From: Planctomycetota bacterium
GTDB lineage: Bacteria; Planctomycetota; UBA1135; GCA-002686595
Assembly (NCBI GenBank): GCA_023150475.1
Contig: JAKLKU010000005.1
Coordinates: forward strand, 62,001 to 126,000
DNA length: 64,000 nt
Direction of reading: 5' to 3'
A model generated the notes under the pieces. It saw only the letters and a program-made list of their open reading frames with translations, searched no databases and was not told where the DNA came from. Shown here one piece after another: positions 8,128 to 16,441 of the stretch (position 1 is the first letter of the stretch; each line of letters opens with the position of its first letter). A program made the position numbers and the translations under genes.

Positions 8128-8838
8128 ATGAAGCCCAGCCCGGACCAGGACCCGATGGACCCGCAACACCTGTTCGCCGACGAACGCCTCCAGGGCTTCT
8201 GCGTCTTCTGCGGTGAGGCCCCCTCGACTGCCGATCATGTGCCCGCGCGGATCTTCCTCGACGAGCCGCACCCCGAGACGATGCGCGTCGTCGATGCCTG
8301 CGCGAAGTGCAACACCGAGGCGTCGCTGGATGAGCAATACGTCGCGTGTCTCATCGAGTGCGTGTTCTGCGGCTCGACCGATCCGAACGACCTCCAGCGC
8401 GCCAAGGTGCGACGGACTCTCGCGCACGCTCCCGACCTCGGGCGCAGAATCGCGCGCGGACGCTCGCGCGACCTGTCCGACGGCCTCAACTGGACGTTCG
8501 AGCGCGAGCGGGTCGAGCGCGTCGCCGTGAAGCTCGCGCGCGGCCTCGTCGCCTACGAGGAGAGCAACCCGCAGCTCGACGAGCCGGAGCGCGTCTGGAT
8601 CGCGCCATTGCTCGCACTTGACGCCGCGCAGCGCGTGGAGTTCGAGGCGACAACGACCCCCGGCGTCCTACACCGATGGCCCGAGGTCGGGAGCCGCGCG
8701 TTCATCGGCGCGTGCAAGAACCCCGGAGCGGGTCCGTGGGTTGTCGTCCAGCCGGAGCGCTTCCGCTACCGCGTGGACGGCACCGAGGTCCGCATGGTCG
8801 TGCGCGAGTACCTCGCGTGCGTCGTCGCCTGGGCGTGA
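8128..8838 (+). CDS. HNH-like zinc-binding protein of unknown function
   Basis: A 236-residue protein whose N-terminus resembles an HNH/zinc-ribbon nuclease fold: CVFCGEAPSTADHVPARIF (CxxC, then DHVPAR in place of the usual DHxxP), then ACAKCNTEASLDEQYVA (CxxCN). The remaining 150 residues are helical then beta-rich, without a known domain. Similar proteins with CxxC, DHVPAR and CNN/CNTEAS are widespread on islands and mostly unannotated. It is divergent from vsr (about 110 bases shared upstream) and convergent with the next gene, one base apart. Nuclease activity is inferred only from the fold-like motif. Confidence 0.65.
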   Translation: MKPSPDQDPMDPQHLFADERLQGFCVFCGEAPSTADHVPARIFLDEPHPETMRVVDACAKCNTEASLDEQYVACLIECVFCGSTDPNDLQRAKVRRTLAHAPDLGRRIARGRSRDLSDGLNWTFERERVERVAVKLARGLVAYEESNPQLDEPERVWIAPLLALDAAQRVEFEATTTPGVLHRWPEVGSRAFIGACKNPGAGPWVVVQPERFRYRVDGTEVRMVVREYLACVVAWA

Positions 8839-8839
8839 C

Positions 8840-9376
8840 TCACGTCCGAGACGGCCTCAGCCGCTTCTTGTAGATGCAGAGGCAGTCCTCGGCCTCGGCC
8901 GGGCTGAGCCGCCCGAACTCGTCGGGCAGCTCCGCGAGGTCGATCCACTCGCGACCCCGACCGAGCCCAAGCGCCAGCGCGCCGTCTCGCGTTCCGCGAT
9001 GGAGGTACACGCGCTCGGGTTCGAGCTTGAGGAACGCGCCGATGCGGTGTGCCACGTCGTAGACGACGAGCGCGCCGATCATGTGGATGTCGCGGATCGT
9101 CGAGTTGACCGTGGTGTGTAGCTCGTCGAACGAGCGGCACGAGTCGAGGTCGGCGACAAGCAACCGCGCTCGCGCCTCGTCGAGCGATTCGGCAGGGATC
9201 CACCGTTGATGCGAGTGCCGCTTCCCGTTGGGCCGGACGCATCGCGCCGCAACGTCAACGGCGTCGGCGAGGGATCGCTGGATCGCGTAGAAGCGCATCC
9301 CGCGCGCGACACGGTCTCGGTGGTCGCGGATGTAGTCGTCCACGATCGCGCGGAACTCCTCGGGCGAAGGTGTCAT
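8840..9376 (-). CDS. Conserved hypothetical protein
   Basis: A 178-residue protein of a family I recall from prophages and islands but which has no function I know. Typical elements are MRFYAIQRSLADAVDVAA, a basic KRHSHQRWI, DLDSCRSFDELH, IRDIHMIGALVVYDVAHRI, VYLHRGTRDGALALGLG and AEDCLCIYKKR. The I-x-IG-x-L-x-VYD-x-A-x-RI segment is reminiscent of the helix-hairpin-helix of DNA glycosylases, and YLHRGTR-x-GA would follow it, but this is only a resemblance. It converges on the HNH-like gene with a one-base gap and diverges from the ATPase. Confidence 0.6.
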   Translation of the reverse strand: MTPSPEEFRAIVDDYIRDHRDRVARGMRFYAIQRSLADAVDVAARCVRPNGKRHSHQRWIPAESLDEARARLLVADLDSCRSFDELHTTVNSTIRDIHMIGALVVYDVAHRIGAFLKLEPERVYLHRGTRDGALALGLGRGREWIDLAELPDEFGRLSPAEAEDCLCIYKKRLRPSRT

Positions 9377-9547
9377 AGCCGGATGCGATGGTACGCGTCC
9401 GCGCCCTGTCCTCCCCCCGTCGGGGCGTCGCGCCCCGCGTTGGGGCCCCCCCAGCGCCGATGTTCGACGACGCCCCCCACGGGAAAGTAGGCTACCCCTC
9501 CATCCCGGGGCCCTGGTCTTCGCCCCGCCAGATCGATCACACCGCCC

Positions 9548-10807
9548 ATGGCCGACCTAGAACCGCGTGATGTGTTCGTCCCCAACGGCTTCCCTGTTGG
9601 CGACACGAATGTCTTTGCCGATCGCGGACTCGCGCAGGCGGACTTGCAGAAGGCGATGGACCGGGGATTCGTGCCGCTTGTGTACGGGTCCTATGGCGTG
9701 GGCAAGTCTTCCCTCGTGCTACGCGCGGCGCTCCCATGGAAGGCCAAGAACAACCAAGTCTACGTCGAGAGCGTGCATGGCAAGTCACTCTCGGACATCT
9801 TCGCCGCACTCCTGGAGCATCTCGGCTACGAGATCGTCGTCAACAAGGTCTCGTCCTCAAATCGAGGGGGCTCTGGTGAACTGAGCGGTGAGGTCGAGGG
9901 GGGCATCATCATGATGCTCAAGGCGAAGCTCGCCAGCACGATAAAGCGCGAGTGGGCCAAGGAAGACTCGGTGGAAAAGGAACTTGCGGTCAGCAGCCCG
10001 ACTGACAGCCGCATTGTTCGACTTTGCGACGCAGCGGGGTTGCTGCTCATCATCGACGAGCTTCACCGAGGCACGCCCGAGTTCACGCGCGATCTTGCAG
10101 CATTCGTCAAGGCGTACGCGAACAGCAATTGCAGGAGCTTCCGCATCTGCCTCCTGGGAACGGAGAACGACCCGAACCGCCTTGTACTCAGCGATCCGGG
10201 AATCGGCCGTACCCTCGACGAGATTCAGTTGAAGCCCATCACTCAGAGTGAGGCGCGAGCGATCATCGAGCCCGGGATGAAGGCACTGGGCATCTCCATC
10301 CCCGAAGCTCTGGTTTCCGCCACTGTGCAGGCCGGAGTTGGCTCACCCTTTATTGTGCAGTACCTGTGCCTGGAGATGGCCGAGCGCGTTCGACGCGATG
10401 CGAGAACAGTGCTTGTGAAGTCCGACCTCGACGACGCCATCGCCGACTACGCACGGAGAAAGGCTCAGCAGTCGATCCTGCGCTACAAGGCTGCGATCGA
10501 GACGACGGGACCGAAACGCTACAGGAAGCAAGTTCTCCACGCGATGGCCGAAATCGAGGACGAGTACGTGACGATGGATGCGCTCGTCGAGCGTGTCTCC
10601 GCCCGCGTTGGAGAAGACACTCCGAGCACTGCCTTGTCCGGTCCCTTGCGGCAACTCAAGTCAAAGGAGTACGCGGAAATTCTGAGAGACGTTGACCATC
10701 CGGGGAAGGACGGACGTGTATTCAACTACTCCTCGTTCAGCGACCCCGCCATGAAGTCCACGATTCGGATGATTGCGAGCATCAACGTGGACAACCTAGT
10801 GAAGTAG
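9548..10807 (+). CDS. P-loop ATPase with C-terminal winged-helix-like region
   Basis: A 419-residue AAA/STAND-type ATPase. Walker A is GSYGVGKSS near residue 54, Walker B LLLIIDELHRG near 160 (the DE pair is followed by LH), and a sensor-like LLGTENDPNR follows near 203. After the ATPase core comes a helical lid (LDDAIADYARRKAQQSI) and a probable winged helix at residues 320-400 (RYRKQVLHAMAEIEDEYVTM, LSGPLRQLKSKEYAEIL). This is the Orc1/MalT-like layout seen in island-borne regulators and defence ATPases. It has no coupled partner; the conserved unknown upstream is divergent and the integrase downstream is convergent. A defence role is inference. Confidence 0.72.
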   Translation: MADLEPRDVFVPNGFPVGDTNVFADRGLAQADLQKAMDRGFVPLVYGSYGVGKSSLVLRAALPWKAKNNQVYVESVHGKSLSDIFAALLEHLGYEIVVNKVSSSNRGGSGELSGEVEGGIIMMLKAKLASTIKREWAKEDSVEKELAVSSPTDSRIVRLCDAAGLLLIIDELHRGTPEFTRDLAAFVKAYANSNCRSFRICLLGTENDPNRLVLSDPGIGRTLDEIQLKPITQSEARAIIEPGMKALGISIPEALVSATVQAGVGSPFIVQYLCLEMAERVRRDARTVLVKSDLDDAIADYARRKAQQSILRYKAAIETTGPKRYRKQVLHAMAEIEDEYVTMDALVERVSARVGEDTPSTALSGPLRQLKSKEYAEILRDVDHPGKDGRVFNYSSFSDPAMKSTIRMIASINVDNLVK

Positions 10808-10874
10808 TCGCGGGCTCCCGGGCTGACGGCGCGGCGGCCTCGCGCTCGTCGTTGCCGCTGCGCGCTTACGCACG

Positions 10875-12119
10875 CTACGCCGCCTCGGCCTTGGCCTTCG
10901 CCTTGCCCAGGAGGAAGCGCGCGACCTTCTCCGCCTCGCCGCGCAGGAACTCCATCGAGAGCTTCTGGTAGTGCTCCGTGATGTCCTTCGAGCGGTGGTT
11001 GAGCAGCGCCTTCTGGGCAACGACCGACAGCCCGGCCTCCGCTGTCGCCGACGCGAACGTGTGTCGCGCGATGTGCGGCGTGTAGCCGAATCCGCGCAGC
11101 GCGTCCTCCTCGCAGTTGTGGACGTGCGTCACCTTCCCGTCGCGGCCGATGGTCGGGAACACGAACGCGGAGTTGGGGAACAGCACGGAGTTCTCGTCGC
11201 GACGACGGCGGAGGATGCGCGCGACCGGCGCGCTGAGCGGGATCGTGAACGCAGCCTTGGGTCCGCCCTTCGGGTTGGGCCGGTGAAGCGTCGGCGTGTC
11301 GGAGTCGAGGCCCGCGATGTCCGACCACACGATGCTTCGGCAGTCGAGCGACCGCAGGCCAGTGAGGCACAACATGCGAACGAGGTCCGCGCGGACCGGG
11401 TTCTTGACCTCGCGCTCGATCGTCGCCCAGAACTCGGGGAACACGCTCCACGCGATCGGCTTCCGCTCCTCGCTGTGGCCGTTCGAGATGATGCCGCGCG
11501 TGGGCGAGTCGGGCAGCGTCTCGTGGAGCAGCATCATGTTGCGCCATGCAGCGCGGAAGAGACGGCACGCGCGGTCCGCCGCCGACGGTCCGTGAACCTC
11601 CTTGTCCGACATCTTCATGTGGATGTCGAACAGCTCGACGCGCGTGAACGTGTGAAGCTCGCGGTCGAGGTAGCGACCCCAGTAGTGCTTCGCGTCGTAC
11701 TCGGCGTCGGAGATAGAGCGCGGCTGCTTGCGGCGCACCTTCATCGTTTGTACGTGGCGCACGAACGCATCGCGCAGCGTCGTTCCACCGGCGGGCTTGG
11801 CCTGTGGATCGCGCCCCGCCTTCAAGTCGTCGCGGATCTTCCGGGCCTCTGTCCGTGCGTCGTCGAGGCTGATGTCGTCGAGCCATCGCCCGAGCGAGAC
11901 GCGCTTGGTCTTGCCGCCGGGGAGGTCGCGCTGGACGACGAACGTGCGCGTGATCCTGCCGCCCTCGCGGGCCTTCCCGACGCGGAGGCCGAAGCCCGGC
12001 GGCGAGTCGCGGTCGTCGTCCCAGTAGATGATGTCCTTCGCCTTCGAGTCGGGCTCGGGCGGAAGGGCCTTCTTCGGGATCGAAGTGGTGGTGAACGAGA
12101 AGTGTCGCTTGGTGCTCAT
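10875..12119 (-). CDS. int: Tyrosine recombinase integrase of the element
   Basis: A 414-residue phage-type integrase. The N-terminus carries an arm-binding-like region (RVSLGRWLDDISLDDARTEA), then a core-binding SAM-like domain, and a C-terminal catalytic domain with the first arginine in LCLTGLRSLDCRS, HIARHTFAS (H-x-x-R), LLNHRSKDITEHY (second H and the tyrosine nucleophile). All expected catalytic positions are present, so it looks active. The ATG at 12119 was preferred over an upstream extension because that extension crosses the direct repeats and reads as arginine-rich filler. It sits next to the element-chromosome junction and points away from it, the usual layout. Confidence 0.92.
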   Translation of the reverse strand: MSTKRHFSFTTTSIPKKALPPEPDSKAKDIIYWDDDRDSPPGFGLRVGKAREGGRITRTFVVQRDLPGGKTKRVSLGRWLDDISLDDARTEARKIRDDLKAGRDPQAKPAGGTTLRDAFVRHVQTMKVRRKQPRSISDAEYDAKHYWGRYLDRELHTFTRVELFDIHMKMSDKEVHGPSAADRACRLFRAAWRNMMLLHETLPDSPTRGIISNGHSEERKPIAWSVFPEFWATIEREVKNPVRADLVRMLCLTGLRSLDCRSIVWSDIAGLDSDTPTLHRPNPKGGPKAAFTIPLSAPVARILRRRRDENSVLFPNSAFVFPTIGRDGKVTHVHNCEEDALRGFGYTPHIARHTFASATAEAGLSVVAQKALLNHRSKDITEHYQKLSMEFLRGEAEKVARFLLGKAKAKAEAA

Positions 12120-12150
12120 GGGAAACCGTACCTCTGCCGTATCGGCTCGG

Positions 12151-12198
12151 CGGTAGGTTCTCCCGGAGTCGCGGTAGGGAATCGTCCGGTTCGGTAGG
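12151..12198. repeat. Three direct CGGTAGG repeats, probable integrase arm-binding sites
   Basis: CGGTAGG begins at 12151, 12172 and 12192, that is, at 21- and 20-base intervals, close to two helical turns. They lie between the integrase start (12119) and the inferred junction (about 12315), where arm-type sites of tyrosine integrases lie. A fourth exact copy is not seen nearby. Confidence 0.55.
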
Positions 12199-12299
12199 CG
12201 GTCGAAGTCGGTGCGCGGCGGCAGACGGCGGAGAGAAAACCCTCTCTGAGGGCCATTCCCGGCCACTTCGTCGGCGATCGACGGTCGAAGGCGGCGCGA

Positions 12300-12332
12300 G
12301 TCGGAGCGAATGCTCTAACGCGGCGGCAAGTC
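12300..12332. other. Inferred right attachment junction (attR-like) inside an ECF sigma gene
   Basis: The chromosomal sigma frame reads normally up to GACTTGCCGCCGCG (D-L-P-P-R) and then hits TAG at 12315-12317. The LPPR codons are the most conserved part of region 4 in this kind of sigma, a plausible crossover core. Exact crossover bases cannot be fixed because the left junction is outside the window. Confidence 0.5.
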
Positions 12333-12707
12333 GTCGTAGAACCGCAGCAACAGCGCGGTCCGCTCGTGCTCGTCGAGCGCGAGCACACGATCGAGCAGAT
12401 CGCGATGCAGCTTCGCGCGTTCCTCGATGTCGCGTTCGTCGGGCAACGCTTCGGGCCGCGCCGCGGCGAACTCGCGCGCTCGCCGCCGTGCCTCCGCACG
12501 ACGCAGATTCGCCGCGATGTGCCGGATCGAGAGGTTGAGCCAGCCGCCGCCGCGCGCTCCCGTCGCCGGACGCGAGAGGGTTTGGAGCCAGAGCTCTTGG
12601 ACGACGTCGTCGACGCGTTCGGCGTCGAAGACGAGCGAGCGGGCGAGGGCCGTGACCCACGCGTGGTGGGCGAGCAGATCGGCCGAGGGCAAAGGTTGGG
12701 TGTTCAT
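12315..12707 (-). pseudogene. ECF sigma factor truncated at region 4 by the element
   Basis: The remaining 130 residues match an ECF sigma-70 factor of the planctomycete type: region 2 (AWVTALARSLVFDAERVDD then VVQELWLQTL), GWLNLSIRHIAANLRR, then the start of region 4, DEHERTALLLRFYDDLPPR. Intact relatives continue with E-I-A-x-R-L-G-V-P-x-x-T-V-x-S-R; here a stop follows LPPR directly, so the DNA-binding helix-turn-helix is gone. The missing 3' part should lie left of the element, outside the window. The protein could still bind core polymerase but should not recognise a -35 sequence. Downstream in the transcription direction lies only the element. Confidence 0.82.
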
Positions 12708-12811
12708 GGCGTTCGGCCGGTTGGCACCGCCGCGGATCGATCGAACTCGCGCGCCGAGCGTCTCACGCTCGGCGCACGCTCCAACCCATTGTCCGCCAAG
12801 GACCTGGCTCG

Positions 12812-15421
12812 CTAGCCCGGCGCCCGGACCGCCGCCGCCGCGCTCATCCGGCGGATGCGCAGGATCGGGTAGACCGAGGCGAGCAGCGTCACCACGATCG
12901 CCCCCACGCACGCGAGGCCGAGGTGCAGGCCCGGGCCGGTGAGCGGCAGCGGCAGACCGGAGATCACGACGAGCGCGCGCACGATCACCGGCGTCACGGC
13001 CCAACCGAGCAAGGCGCCGAGTGCGCCGCCGACCGCGCCGATCACGGCTGCTTCGAGCAGCACCGAGCCGGAGATCTGGCGCAAGCTCGCGCCGAGCGCC
13101 TTGAGCACGCCGAGTTCCTTCGCGCGTTCGAGCGCGGCGAGCAACTGGCCGTTCAACACGCCGATGCCCGCGAGCGCGACGGTCAACGCGACGATCACGT
13201 CGAACAAGACGAAGTCGCGCCGGATGTCCGTCGTGAACCACGAGTAGAGCGACGGACCACCTTCGACCGAGAGCTGCGCACCCGGCAGGAACTCGGCGAG
13301 CGCGGTGCGAACCAGTGGCTCGCGATCCTTCGGAGGCACTTCGGGCCGCAAGCGCACGGCGATCGTCGAGACCGTTTCGTCGTCGATGCAGAACGTGCGC
13401 TTCGTGTGCTTCGACGACGTGATCGCGTAGAGCCGCTCGTCGGGGTGCGGGAAGTAGCCGTACTCGTCGGAGATCGCGACGATCGGCCAGCTCTGCACGT
13501 CGCCGCGCGTCGGCGCGACGTGGATGAAGTCGCCCACTTGGTACTTCTGCTGGCCGGCGAGGCGCTTCGAGACGATCACGCCGTTCTCGCGGCGCAGCTT
13601 CTCGATCAGGATCGGTTCGTCGCGGCACGGGCCGTACGACGCGAGTTCGTCCTCGTCGACACCGAGCAAGAGGAACGGCACGTAGGTGCGCGAGTCGCCG
13701 GGCTCGACGCCGAGCACTTCCGGGTACGTGCGCAAGTGCTTCGCCAGTGCCTCGAAGTTCACTTCGGGCAGGTTGCGGACGTAGACCTTGTCGTAGAACG
13801 CTTCGCGCCCCCACACGGCGATCTCGCGTTCGAGGCTGCGGGTCATGCCGCGCAAGCCGACGTAACCGCTGGTCACGAGCGCCATCGCCGCGACCGAGCC
13901 CGCGATCCGCGTCGGGTTCTGCACCAACGAACGGCCCGCGAACTTGCCCGAGAACGGCCAGAAGAGCTCGAACGGCTTCGCGAGACGCGCGCAGATCCAC
14001 GCGACGAGCGCCGGCGCGACGAGCGGCACGCTGACGAACAACGCAACGACGCCGAGGCCCATCAGGAGCACGCCGACGAGCTCCGCCTGCGCTTCGCCGA
14101 TCACCGGCACGAGTTGGAAGTAGACGAGCGGCAGGACGACGGCGAGCAGGAGGAACGCGAGCCACTGGAAGCCGCGCAGCACGTTGGTCGCGCGCGCCGC
14201 GTCGTCGCCGCGCAGCGCCGCGACGACATTCGCGCCGCGCGCTTTCATCAACGGATAGATCGAGCCGGTAAGTGCGATCGCGACGCCCGCCGCGACGAGC
14301 GGCAGGATCGTCGGCCACGGCACGTCGAAGACCTTGATGTGCTCACCCGCGCCGACCGTGGTGATGCCGTGCAGGAGCAGGAACCGCGCGCCGAGCAAGC
14401 CGGCGACGAGCCCGACCGCGCCGCCCGCGCCCGCGATCAACGTCGCTTCGGCGAGGAACACTCGAGCGATCTGCCCGCGGGTCGAGCCGAGGGCGTTCAA
14501 CACGCCGATCTCGCGCACGCGCTCGACGAGCGACATCGAAAGCGTGTGGAAGATCACGTAGAGCCCGAGCACCATCGCGAGCAGGCCCGCGAAGCGCACG
14601 CCGTTGCGGAACGCACGCTCGTCCGCGGCTTGGCCGACGATCACGCTCTTCTTGAGCTGGTACGACCACGCCTGGCCGAGGTTCGACTGCAGGTTCTCGA
14701 GGTCGACCTGCGGGTCCTTCTTGAGCCAATAACGCGTCTGGACGTGCGCGCCTTCGTACAGCGTCGCGCCATAACGGTAGTCGAGCACGCACACGTCGCC
14801 CGCGCCCTTGCGGCCGAGCCCTTCGCGCGTCAACACGCCGACGACGGTGCACGTGAGCGGTTCCGACGCGCGCTCGGCGAGCTTCTGGCGCTCGCGCCAC
14901 TCGCCGTCGACGCACTCGCGCGCCGGCGCGCGCATCGGTCGCGCGACGAGCACGCTGTCGCCGAGTTCGAGCCCGAGCCGCTCGGCGAGGTTCTGACCGA
15001 TCAGCGCTTCCGCGACGCGGGCTTGTGGGTCGATCAACCGGCCGCTCGCGACGCGCAACGCGCCGAGCTCGCCGACGTGCCGCGCGTCGAGCGCAACCAA
15101 GTGCACACGGTCGGGCGCGTCGCCGGCGCGCGCGCCGGGTACGAGCAATGCATCGCTCTGGAACGCCGCGGTCACCGCTTTCACGCCGGGCACCCGCGCG
15201 AGCTCCGCTTGCGGGTCCGCGACGATGCCCGACGGCGCGACTTCGATCTCCGCTTGCCAATCGGGGTCGGCGGAGAGCGAACGGCCGAGCACCGTGTTGT
15301 GGTCCAGCGCGAACACGCACACGGCGGTCGCGATGCCGACCGCGATGCCGAGGATCGAGAAGAACGTGCGGCTCGGCTTGCCGAAGAGACTGCGGTACGC
15401 GAGCGTCGAAGCGAGGCCCAT
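12812..15421 (-). CDS. ABC transporter permease with two FtsX-type domains
   Basis: An 869-residue inner-membrane permease of the MacB/LolE/FtsX superfamily. The N-terminal membrane helix (SILGIAVGIATAVCVFAL) is followed by a large periplasmic domain with disulfide-prone cysteines; three FtsX helices lie near residues 270-405 (including VIFHTLSMSLVERVREIG then LNALG), further helices and a second periplasmic domain follow, and a second FtsX set ends the protein (ERAKELGVLKALGASLRQI and the final helices). Start at 15421 overlaps the ATPase stop by one base (TGATG), so the two genes are coupled. Such duplicated permeases usually export lipids, lipoproteins or peptides; the substrate is unknown. 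Confidence 0.85.
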   Translation of the reverse strand: MGLASTLAYRSLFGKPSRTFFSILGIAVGIATAVCVFALDHNTVLGRSLSADPDWQAEIEVAPSGIVADPQAELARVPGVKAVTAAFQSDALLVPGARAGDAPDRVHLVALDARHVGELGALRVASGRLIDPQARVAEALIGQNLAERLGLELGDSVLVARPMRAPARECVDGEWRERQKLAERASEPLTCTVVGVLTREGLGRKGAGDVCVLDYRYGATLYEGAHVQTRYWLKKDPQVDLENLQSNLGQAWSYQLKKSVIVGQAADERAFRNGVRFAGLLAMVLGLYVIFHTLSMSLVERVREIGVLNALGSTRGQIARVFLAEATLIAGAGGAVGLVAGLLGARFLLLHGITTVGAGEHIKVFDVPWPTILPLVAAGVAIALTGSIYPLMKARGANVVAALRGDDAARATNVLRGFQWLAFLLLAVVLPLVYFQLVPVIGEAQAELVGVLLMGLGVVALFVSVPLVAPALVAWICARLAKPFELFWPFSGKFAGRSLVQNPTRIAGSVAAMALVTSGYVGLRGMTRSLEREIAVWGREAFYDKVYVRNLPEVNFEALAKHLRTYPEVLGVEPGDSRTYVPFLLLGVDEDELASYGPCRDEPILIEKLRRENGVIVSKRLAGQQKYQVGDFIHVAPTRGDVQSWPIVAISDEYGYFPHPDERLYAITSSKHTKRTFCIDDETVSTIAVRLRPEVPPKDREPLVRTALAEFLPGAQLSVEGGPSLYSWFTTDIRRDFVLFDVIVALTVALAGIGVLNGQLLAALERAKELGVLKALGASLRQISGSVLLEAAVIGAVGGALGALLGWAVTPVIVRALVVISGLPLPLTGPGLHLGLACVGAIVVTLLASVYPILRIRRMSAAAAVRAPG

Positions 15422-16161
15422 CAGATCGCGAGCTCCGCGAGCGCCTCGTGGACGTCGGCGACGGCGATGCCGGGCCCGCGCAGGACCTTCGGACTGAGCT
15501 CGCCGTCGACCAGGAAGAGCACACGATCGGCGAACGTCGCGTCGCGTGGGTTGTGCGTGACGAGCAAGACCGCTCGCGCGTCCTCTTCGCAGACGCGCCG
15601 CAAGAGCTGCATCACTTCGAGGCCCGCCTTCTGCGACAGGTTGCCGGTCGGCTCGTCGGCGAGGATCAACGGCTGGCCTCCGGCGAGAGCGCGCGCGATC
15701 GACACGCGCTGCATCTCGCCGCCCGAAAGTTGATGCGGGAACGCGTTGACGCGCTTCTCGAGCCCGACGCGCGAGAGCAGCGAGCGCAGGTACGGTTCTT
15801 CGAGCGTCGGCCGCTTGCCCGCGATCGCGAGCGGCAAGCCGACGTTCTCGAGCACCGTCAGGTTCGGCAAGAGGTTGAAGAACTGGAAGACGTGCGCGAT
15901 CGCGTCGCGACGCAACTTGGTGCGTTCGCCTTCCGCGAGCTTCTTCATGTCCTTGCCGCGCAGCTCGATCGCGCCGGCTTGCGATTGGTCGAGGCCTGAG
16001 ACGAGGTGCAAGAGCGTCGACTTGCCCGAGCCGCTCGGCCCCATCACGCACACGAACTCGCCTTCGTCGACTTGGAACGTGACGTTCTTCAGCACGGGCG
16101 CGCTCTGGTCGCCGCCGTCGTGGAACTTGAAGAGGTCGCTGACGCGCAGGATCTGGGCCAT
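15421..16161 (-). CDS. ABC transporter ATP-binding protein (LolD/MacB type)
   Basis: A 246-residue ABC ATPase with Walker A GPSGSGKSTLLH near residue 43, Q-loop in FQFFNLLPNLTVLENVGLP, signature LSGGEMQRVSIARAL, Walker B LILADEPTGNLS and a switch histidine in LLVTHNPRD. The sequence pattern is that of the LolD/MacB/FtsE group, matching the FtsX-type permease downstream. The ATG at 16161 (MAQILRVSDLF) is chosen; an upstream in-frame start would add an unlikely leader. Energises the coupled permease at the cytoplasmic face of the inner membrane. No periplasmic adaptor gene is adjacent. Confidence 0.9.
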   Translation of the reverse strand: MAQILRVSDLFKFHDGGDQSAPVLKNVTFQVDEGEFVCVMGPSGSGKSTLLHLVSGLDQSQAGAIELRGKDMKKLAEGERTKLRRDAIAHVFQFFNLLPNLTVLENVGLPLAIAGKRPTLEEPYLRSLLSRVGLEKRVNAFPHQLSGGEMQRVSIARALAGGQPLILADEPTGNLSQKAGLEVMQLLRRVCEEDARAVLLVTHNPRDATFADRVLFLVDGELSPKVLRGPGIAVADVHEALAELAI

Positions 16162-16390
16162 CCCGTCATCGCACACGCTCTCACGGCACGCCGTCAAGCG
16201 CTTCGTGCGTCAGAGTTCGCGCGAAATCCGCGCGAGCTCGCGTTGCGTTTCGAGCGCTCGCGACAAGCAAAGTCGTCGCGTACACTTTGTTTGGCCAAGT
16301 GCTTTTCACGTGTGTCGCGAGCAACGCGTCCGCGCGCATCCACACCGACGACGCGCTTGCCGCGGCCGTGGAACGGCACACGAAACGAAG

Positions 16391-16428
16391 TCGCCGCTGG
16401 AGGCACGAGGCGGCTCCTCCAGCGGCGA
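16391..16428 (-). terminator. Strong hairpin downstream of the exported-protein gene
   Basis: TCGCCGCTGGAGG (16391-16403) and CCTCCAGCGGCGA (16416-16428) form a perfect 13-bp stem with a 12-base loop. It lies 14 bases past the stop of the minus-strand gene ending at 16442 and is followed on that strand by CTTCGTTTCG, a weak pyrimidine-rich tract. Confidence 0.65.
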
Positions 16429-16441
16429 ACCCGCGACGGCG

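Larger units (their letters stand above)
1..12314. mobile_element. Integrated genetic element (right-hand part), integrase-type genomic island
   Basis: This block carries a tyrosine integrase at its right edge, its own sigma factor, a chain of small overlapping genes, a restriction-modification cassette and several probable defence genes. The right boundary is set by the chromosomal ECF sigma gene, whose reading frame ends at 12315 just after the LPPR of region 4. The left end is not in the window, so size and left attachment site are unknown. GAGCTC, very frequent in the flanking chromosome, occurs once here by eye (4269-4274). No capsid, tail, terminase or conjugation gene is recognisable, so satellite, island or degraded prophage cannot be told apart. 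Confidence 0.75.

Noticed and set aside
1..12314. Complete prophage
   Set aside because: No capsid, portal, terminase, tail or lysis genes seen; only integrase and phage-like small genes are present in the visible part.
10726..12660. 644-residue minus-strand frame across integrase and sigma gene
   Set aside because: Off-frame arginine-rich translation; the real genes are in other frames.
12923..15733. 936-residue open frame on the plus strand over the ABC permease
   Set aside because: Antisense shadow of a well-supported permease; arginine/histidine/aspartate-rich with no domain.
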